From contig JBBMOA010000012.1 of the NCBI GenBank assembly GCA_037954235.1, positions 6,449,144 to 6,513,143 of the forward strand: a stretch of DNA of 64,000 nucleotides, read 5' to 3'. The translations under genes and the position numbers were made by a program. Each line of letters starts with the position of its first letter. Within the stretch, counting starts at the first letter, position 1. Shown here in pieces: positions 42,501 to 51,500 of this stretch. Source of the stretch: Aulostomus chinensis (Eukaryota; Chordata; Actinopteri; Syngnathiformes; Aulostomidae). The notes under the pieces are model-generated. The model saw only the letters and a list, made by a program, of their open reading frames with translations. It was not told the origin of the DNA and ran no database searches.

Positions 42501-45500
42501 CAGGCTGCTGTGTAAATTCAGAATGTGACGCATTATTTGTTGCTGGACACATCGGAATACTGGTTGCTCTGGCTGTCGGTGACGTGGCGGGTGACATCCC
42601 GGGACGTTGAGCGCCACTCTGTTTGTGCTTAACGACGTGGCCTCTGAGTCACACTCTCCGTTTCCCTCCGCTGTCGTCTCCACCGGTGCATCGCTGCAGA
42701 TTTCCAACTGCTTTTTTTCCCCCAGAAGTTGGATTTCAGATGCAGTTTCGTCTGCTGCAGCGGTCAGTCTGGTCTGCTCTATCAGATTCAGCCGCCACTC
42801 CCTGCCCCCGTGCATCTAAGATGGAACACCTTCAAATATGTCTCACAGGACCTCAAACACACCATTTTCACAGGTGCAGATTTGATTCCAGCTAAAGGTG
42901 CAAAGACTACAGAAACTTGGAATGGTTGTAAAGAGAGAATGTATATTTGACGCCACAAGATAACTTGTTCCCATAATGTAATTTTTTGAGAGCATGAGGG
43001 GCTGCACGGTGGTGCAGTGGTCAGCACTGTCGCCTCACAGCAAGAAGGTTCCGGGTTCGAGTCCCAGCTGGAGCACAGGATCTTTCTGTGTGGAGTCTCC
43101 ATGTTCTCTCCATGCCTGCGTGGGTTCTCTCTGGTACTCCGGCTTCTTCCAACCATCCAAAGACAAATTGGGGACGAGGCTGATTGATACTCTAAATTGA
43201 CCGTAGGTATGAATGTGAGTGTGAATGGTTGTTTGTCTGTCTATGTTGGCCCTGCGATGGACTGGCGACCTGTCCAGGGTGAACCCGCTCCAGCCCCCCC
43301 GCGACCCTTAATGTAGGAATAAGCGGAAGACAATGGATGGAGACCATGAGGTTATACCTTGTTCTGTTAAATGCAGGTATTTTATATTTTCTGAAAAATT
43401 TAGATCTTGTAGCCAAGAACAGAGCGAATTATATCTTCAAACACATTTAAATAAATGACTGGAGCTGCTTTTCAGTGACACAATGGCACTTCAGTGTGTA
43501 AATATTCAGTGACAACAGGGATCATTAATTTTCTAGTCACAGCAGTGACTCTCCCTATTCTTCTCTAATGTTTCATAATGGAAAGAACCGGCTTCTGGAG
43601 ATTTGTCCAGAATTGGAGCATTGGAAAAAGTGATATGAAAGGCCTGCACTGCTTGAAAGGGACTTGTGAGAGAAGAGCGCCTCTGAAAGCTAACTCTTTT
43701 GTGAGAATATTCTCATGGGATTAAGGATCTGACTGCGAGGAATTTCCTTGCCTTGTGGCTCTCATGAGACTCACTGACAGTTTTTATGACAGCCTCGATC
43801 GGTTTCCTGCCACTCACAAAGAGGGACACAAGTTCAAAATAAGATATCAGTTGCATAATCGATGTAAAAAGGGCGTTTAAGGAAACGCATCACATTTAGT
43901 CCGCTACCACGTTGACAGCTGGCATATGCAGTTTACTGTTACAAACAGCTTTCTGTGCCGATGGCGAAATTTAAATAAGAAAAAAGAAGAACGTTTTGTC
44001 GTTCTTTTTTTTTTTTTTAATCAATAGACATTATTGAGATGTAGATGGATGGTCGATGTTGACGGGAGCGGACATTGTTTCTGACACGTTATTTCATGGT
44101 TGAAAACTGTATTTTGCTCAATTCTTGCAGGACTTGTTTGCTACCAAGGCCATTTGCCAGACATACAAAAATGAACTTATTTGAACCAAGATAGTTTATA
44201 CCTCCAGACAGAATGGAGCATAATGGGAAGAACAGGTCACGTATGTGCCTGAAATATACTGCTGCAGGCGTGTTTACACCTCTTTAGTTCTCGTCACTGG
44301 AGAGAAGCAGGTATTGTGTACAGCTGCGTGTCCGCTGTATCGTCTGAGGAGTTTTCCCAGGAGATTTCAACTAGAATACTTATACACTCTTGTTTAACTT
44401 AGCAGTATTTTTCTACAAATACCAACTGCTTAAAACATTGTGCAGTGAATGCATTTTAAATTACACCCTATTGTTAAATTGCATTGAAATGTTGCAGGGC
44501 TGCGTTCGGTTAGAGAATACTCCCAGTCTTTTCATCATCCGCTTGAGAAAGTTGCCTCCCATATTCCGCATCTTAAGGGGGTTCAAGACCCTCCTGTATT
44601 TCACACACTGCCTAGTATCTCTCATCACTTGAAGGAAGAATAACAGGCAGCAGCTGCTTTTATCTGCTTCACAACTACTTGTCTATTCTTGGCTATTTGT
44701 CTTATAACTTCTATTCTTCACAACACTGACTCTCCTATAATTACTGTATCAGCGTGTCACTTTACAAAGCCTTATATTCTTTTCCTTAATCTTTCCTCGA
44801 GTGTCTGAGGAACAAAATTAATCTCAAAGTCTCCTACTCCAGAAACATCATCCCAGAAAATAAAATTACTGCCTCTACCGATTTGATAACTTTACATTTG
44901 CAAATGTTTGAAATTCCGATTTTATTTGTTTTCAGTACTTGTTTCAGTCTGTCGTGACCTCACTGATCGACATTTGGCAAGCAGTTGTCTGTTCTGTGTG
45001 TATCAGTTTGTATTTTATTATTGTATTGTATTTAGTTTTAAGCTATGCAGCTGGAAAAATGTCTCACTAACAGGGATGCAAAGTCCACAGGAAAAAGACG
45101 AAGAAAAAAAACAACAACCACCTGGTCAGCTGGTGGAAAGGTTCCATTGGAGTCATCCTGAAGTGTCAGTGAGCGTCATACCATCTCCTCATTAGCCAGC
45201 GTGATGAAACAAAACCTTTTCTTCTATCCTGAGTAAAATCCAGCCCTATTTTTAGATAAATTCTTCTGAGGCTGTAGAACAACTATGTGACAGGATCACA
45301 TCAGCTCTGTGCTTAAATTAACTTGTTTTGGTTGGGAAGGCTAAGAAAAAAAAAAAATCCACTGACTTGCCATTCCAGTCAGAAGGCTGCCAAATGACAT
45401 GTTTCCTTTATTTGGGAACCCTAAGAGATTCAGATGCCCAGAAACGGAGCCACAGAGGGTCTTTGGTTTCCCCTCAAGTCGCCATTTGTATCCATCTTTG

Positions 45501-48500
45501 GGTCATCTGCAGGATAGGAAACTCTGTGCAATCATGATCCAAAAGGAGAATCTATTGATTTTAGAGACGCCTTGATTGTTCCCCAGCACCGCAGTTGCAG
45601 ACAATAACCGTTATTGCTTTATTCAACAAAAACCTCATCATTGACTTCAGATGCAAGCTGCAACTCAAAACCAGCAAACCCGGATCCATCACTGACACAT
45701 TTCTTTGTGCTCACATTGGCAACAACCTTAAAAGGAAGATAAAACAGACAAAGAAAGCCTATTTTTGTCCCTGTCAGCTAAAGAAATTCAGAGTGAGGAA
45801 TCACTTTCTCGGCCATCCTCTTCACCTCATCCATAACAGTTTAGCCACTCACTCCCAGAACAGACCACAACACATTGTCAACCAATCTGAACTCATCGTC
45901 AGCCCCTCCCAGCAGTCCAATCACGTCACTGCAAACAGACAGTGAAAAGGCCAAGACAAATTATCTTTAACTCCACTGACCCAAGACCACCACGCACCCG
46001 CAGCCTGCTGCTGAAACTGGTCTTCACATCCATGGGAGCTCCATACATCTGTGCACATTTATTTATTAATGTGGCCATGAATTACTGTGCAATTTTAATA
46101 CATATTTTGTTGGCCCCTGTACATTTTTACAATGCAGGAACCTGGTAAATCTAATGTAGGGTGGTGAAAATGAATTCCACCGGCCAGGCTGCGTTTGTTA
46201 ATCCAATCCTACCTGGTCTAAGATTCCTCATGCTTCACAAAGCAATGCTACGTTCATAAAACAACTCTTTTGTTTTTTTAGTTTTCAATATTATGCAGGG
46301 ATTCTACCCTTTAAATAATGTATGATAAATTAGCTGAGCTCACTGTGAAGCAGTCACTGTTCTTGTCCTGACAGGCTCAGTCCCGACACAGCACCTCCTC
46401 AGAGCTTCTTTCACTGAAACAACAGAGCCTCGCTGCAGCACTGATGTATGATATCTGCTTTGATGGTGCAACACTGTGGTGAAATTACAAATACATTCAC
46501 TCAGACTGGGAAATGAAATGTAAATATTTCCTGATTGCTCACATGAGCTGGTCTCTTTCAGACAAGAGGTCCTGGGTAACACTGAATCTTAGGGATTCAG
46601 CCCCATAAACTCTCTGGATAATCTCGCTGAGGTTCTTCTCATTAAGAGAAAACCTCTATTGATTTCTCAGTCGTGTGAAAATCATTGGCCCTTAGCTGAT
46701 TGTTACAAGAGAAAGTCCCAAAATAATTTAGATGAACAATTTAGGAGACACGCTGTATAAATTAATTCTCCAGAGAAAGCAGGTATTATTAAGACAACAA
46801 CACATAATACAGTTTCACTTCAGCCAAAACAGGAATGTTAAATGAAAAATGCATAATTGCTAGAGTAATGTTTTGTTTTAATGACTGTGCTCCACTGTGG
46901 CCTCACAGCAAGAAGGTTCCGGGTTCGAGTCCCGGCTCGGGCACGGGATCTTTCTGTGTGGAGTCTCCATGTTCTCCCTGTTCCTGTGTGGGTTCTCTCT
47001 GGTACTCCAGCTTCCTCCCACAGTCCAAAGACATCAAGAGGGAACGAGGCTGATTGATACTCTAAATTGACTGTAGGCATGAATGTGAGTGTGAATGGTT
47101 GTCTGTCTCTGTATGTTGGCCCTGTGATGGACTGGTGACCTGTCCAGGGTGAACCCCGCCTCTCGCCCGTTGACGCTGGGATAGGCTCCAGCCCCCCCGC
47201 GACCCTTAATGTGTAGGAATAAGCGGAAGATGACGATGGATGGATGGATGGACTGTGCTCCACTCACAAGGAGCATGTTTATCCCAGGGAGGGGAAGAAC
47301 TTTGAACTTAAATCCTGTGGCTCTCCCTGACCATCCAAATTACAATGGACAAATAAATCTGTCATTCTTTAAAAGATGTTCTGCTTATACAAAAATTACA
47401 AACATTTTTTTCAAAATTTAAATCTTTGGGAAAATTTGGACAGAGGTGCATCACGTATTTGTCTCCCAGTGGTTGCTCCCTGTCGCTGCACCTACCACAG
47501 TAGCTGTGTTGGCCCTGGCTCAGCTGGAAGGGGAGGGCTTCAGCGTGGTAGTGTTGTCTTGTCCTCTGAGTTCGGAGTTAAATAATGCATTGTGATGTAA
47601 AGTCATTTTAGGATGCCCGTCGTCCACTGGCCAGGAACGACAGCCATGCAGGCTAAGGAAGCGGAGGGGCTATATCTTCCTGCTAGCCTGGGAACCCCAG
47701 GGAGAGGGAAGTTTGGGCTTCCCTCTCAGAACGGCTACGGCCCAACAACCCGACTTCAGACAAGCGGTTTGAAGATGTAAACTAAACTAAGACACTGGAG
47801 CGCAGAACACACGTGTCGTAATATGGCAGCTCAGTGATGATGAATTCCAGGGGTAGAATGCTGTTGACAATATAATCGGGCTGGTGAGGAGAGACAATGA
47901 GGATCAAGGTAACCAGGCCAATTATGAGCGCTCCCTCAGTTTCAAATTACAGAGCTGGATTCCCCAGTCAAGAAAAAAACAAAACAAAACAACCGACAAA
48001 TTGAAATAAAGGTGGCTTTTTGTTTTTTGGTTCTTGTTTCTCCGGCAAAGAAAAGAGTTTAAAATACACTCCAGCTCCATCTGGGATGGGTTCTGACTTA
48101 TATCCAAGAATAAAGCAACTCTCTTCCTGTTTCTTCAACTCAACTGTGCAAACATGAACAACTGATGGCGGAATCTGAAACACCTTTGATTGCATTCATC
48201 TCAGATATGAAAACCTAGGAGAGAAGAGCTAATTCGTCAGTAGATTAAAGCTGACACTGGATCAGCATGGCGTCTCGCTGTCATGTTTAAATGTAAAAGC
48301 TTATATAAAAGCTGAAAATAAATCCTATTTAAATGCTCCCTTTCATCCGCATCCTGATGCCAACAACGCCACTTGAACAAAATCATAGAGGCAGAGAAAG
48401 TTTCAGAAACTTTCACATACACAGTTATGCTCCAAAAGCAATGCCTTCAACATAAAAAGTAGACAATGAGCAACCACTGCAATGTAACGAAGAAGCCACA

Positions 48501-51500
48501 CACACACGCACGCACGCACACACACACACACACACAGTACTGGAAATTAAACTGTGCGATGCTAATCAGCAGTGCAGTGCAATGATGTGCTGTGAGGATA
48601 CCTGCAGTGGGAAACAGTTAATATTGAGTCCTAATTACATGTGGCAGCTCCTTGCGCGTTTCTCTTGCCCATAATTGAATACCTGAAACATTCAGTGATT
48701 GCTAACTGTCCTAAAAGAGAAATAAATGGATCTTATTAACTCTGACTCATGTTCCATCCTGCCCTCCCACCCCACCCCGAGCGAGGGAAAACGAAAAGGC
48801 AGCGTTAAAAATATCATGGAGGTGACATGTCAACTCGTCCAACCAGAGCCACATGTAATTTAATCTGATGAGAGAGAACTAGCAGAGCGCCGAAGAGCAC
48901 GACTAGGTGGCAAAATTCTCTTTAAAATGTACTCAGCTGATATAGGCTCAGGCGTGGCGTGACGTGGCTCAGAGGTAGAGTGGCCGTCCAGCAACCGAAG
49001 GATCGCTGGGAACTCTCGCCTCCCGCCCAATGTCAGCTGGGATAGGCTCCAGCAAATATAAGTCAAGTAGTATTGTAATGATTGACTTCCATGTGTGGTG
49101 TTGGACCTTAAAAAAAAACAAACACAGAGGTTTACCTGACCGCTGACATGATCCAGCGTGGATTGTTTGGCAGTTATGTTTCGAACTGAATGCAAATGTT
49201 TGGCTCTGATGTAAAATACACTAAACGAGACCTCTGTTCATGTGCCATTTGACTCTTATGGGTTATAATTTTTTAATGTAAAGGAAGATTGTGCTCTAGT
49301 GTTTAGTTCTGGTTTTGTTGTCACCATATCAACTACGCCATGATATTTCTCTAGTTACCAGTAGAGCTAACCACAGTGTAACCACAGTGTAACCACAGTG
49401 TAACCACAGCGTAACCACAGCGTAATTACATCAGGAGTGCCACTGTACACATGATGTCACCATGGAAATCATTTGCAAATGGCCACTTCTGGCTTTTCAG
49501 TGCTAATAAGAGTCAGGCTGTTTAAAATGGATTGTCTTTGCACAGTCCGTTGAGGGACTTTAGAATTGTCCCATTAGCGTTTCAGTTCTTTATTCTGCTC
49601 TCTGAGACACTGGTGAAGGTCAAGCTTAAATGACTCCAGCTCTCTGTTTGAGCCTAGCTCCCAGCTTAGCCACAGTTCTGGGAACCAGCTCCCACAAAAG
49701 CTTTATCCCACAATGCTTCTGGCCTAGATAGACACACCAACCACACAATGCAGTGGTTGTGCATAATTTAGGACAGTTCTTCCTAAATTGACAAATCCTT
49801 AATTAAAAGGGAGCTTGTCAGCCAAAGTATATTTTCATATTCAGTATTCAAATATACTATATTCATGGTCGGGGGAATCATTTGCCAACATGAAAGTGAT
49901 GCTGAGTCTTGTGACATAAAGCCCAGGGCTTCTGCATAAACAGTGATGGTGAGACAGATATCCCTGCCTGTGGAGGGCTTACTCATTTAAACCCTAATAA
50001 ATATGTCTAGTTACATCAACTGACTGTTCCTCAAGTGAAGTTGGTATTGTTAGATACAACTTCAAAGCATCTGTGATACAGATTGTTACAGTTTCTTAGT
50101 TTTCCCGGGTGTCAAACTGATATTAGGAGGGAATATTCAGAGGTTAGGCATCTCAAGTCTCACGGTTGTCTCGAAAGCGTCATCACCATCTTTGCCATAA
50201 AACCCTCACGCCGGGTGTCCCGGTTATATCCTTTTTGAAGATGTTCTATTTCAACTGAAATTACCAAATCTCTTTGTCGCTGAGGCAGTGTCATTACCCA
50301 AACACAGAGTGAGAAATGAAAGTGCTAATCGCACAGCAAGAGAGGCTTTTGTGTGGGAAGGCCAACTTTTCCTCCTCAATCTGCTTTGCAAATGTACTTT
50401 CAATTGAATTTGTGAAGCAAGTGAAGGATGAATTGTGAGATTACCTCAAATTCCTTTTTGTAAGCGAGTGACATCAGCTTTCAATTCATTTTTCCAGCAG
50501 TGATTCATACAGAAATATTAATCTACACAAGCCGAAACATAACAAACGAATATCAAAGACTGCACGTGCTGGATTTACATAAATAGTATGCTGTCTATTA
50601 ATAGCAAATAAAACTTGCTTAACATATAAATGTATACATTTGGGCTTAACTGAATAATCATGCACCCTTTGCAGCATAGAACCATGTCAACTAGATGTAT
50701 CTGGGCCATGCATCCACAGCGGAACGTACATAGTTGTTGCCACGGTGTTATTTACTGAGTATCTGTGTCATGTTATCGTTGCATACACATCAATGTGGTG
50801 GCAATCCAAACACACATTGACACCACAAGGCTGGAGGAGGAAGTGTCATGATGCTAACCACTCAGGTGTACAGGCTGAGCAGCTTGATGATGACGAATAG
50901 CAGCCTACTCCTCAGTAATATGCGCCAGATAGCAGAGGGTTTGTTTTTTTTTCTCTCCAAATAAATGCTTGCAGTGAAACGTAGTGATGCACTGTTTTTA
51001 TCAAATAATGAGAGATAGTATGGGTGGCTGACTGGGGTGTGCAGGCTCAAAAACTGTGTAGATTTAGATTATTTTGCACAGTTTAAAAAAAACACACAGA
51101 AATGACAGAGATAACAAATACTATACAGGTGCAGGAAGAGGCGCTGTGCCCATCTGAAGGCTCCTAGCAAAGGTTTTTGTAGAGATTATTATCACAGATT
51201 ATGCTTTTGCTCCAGAGATTTGTTAATGTTACGAAAGGCATATCTATTAAAATACTGTAAAACTGATAGCAAGAAACAGTCGTCTCCAATGTTAGCATAA
51301 TTCCTATATTCTTCACTGTCCTCTTTTGACTCTTAACGGTGGATTGAAGCGGTAGAGTATCACACAACCCTCATGAAATGGCTCGTTTCATTTTCAGAAT
51401 TTGGTCTGAAAAGACTTGGGAAGTTTAGAGGAGCCACATGTTTAAATTATTTCCATTCATCAACCTTAGCAGAGAGCTAACGGGAAGTAGCTGTCTCAAC

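Noticed and set aside
42372..42815. 147-codon minus-strand frame
   Set aside because: It shows no recognisable domain, splice context or codon bias, and a frame of this length is expected by chance over 64 kb.
43010..43064. Genuine tRNA gene
   Set aside because: The A and B boxes are present, but the acceptor and anticodon stems do not form and the sequence continues into a SINE body.
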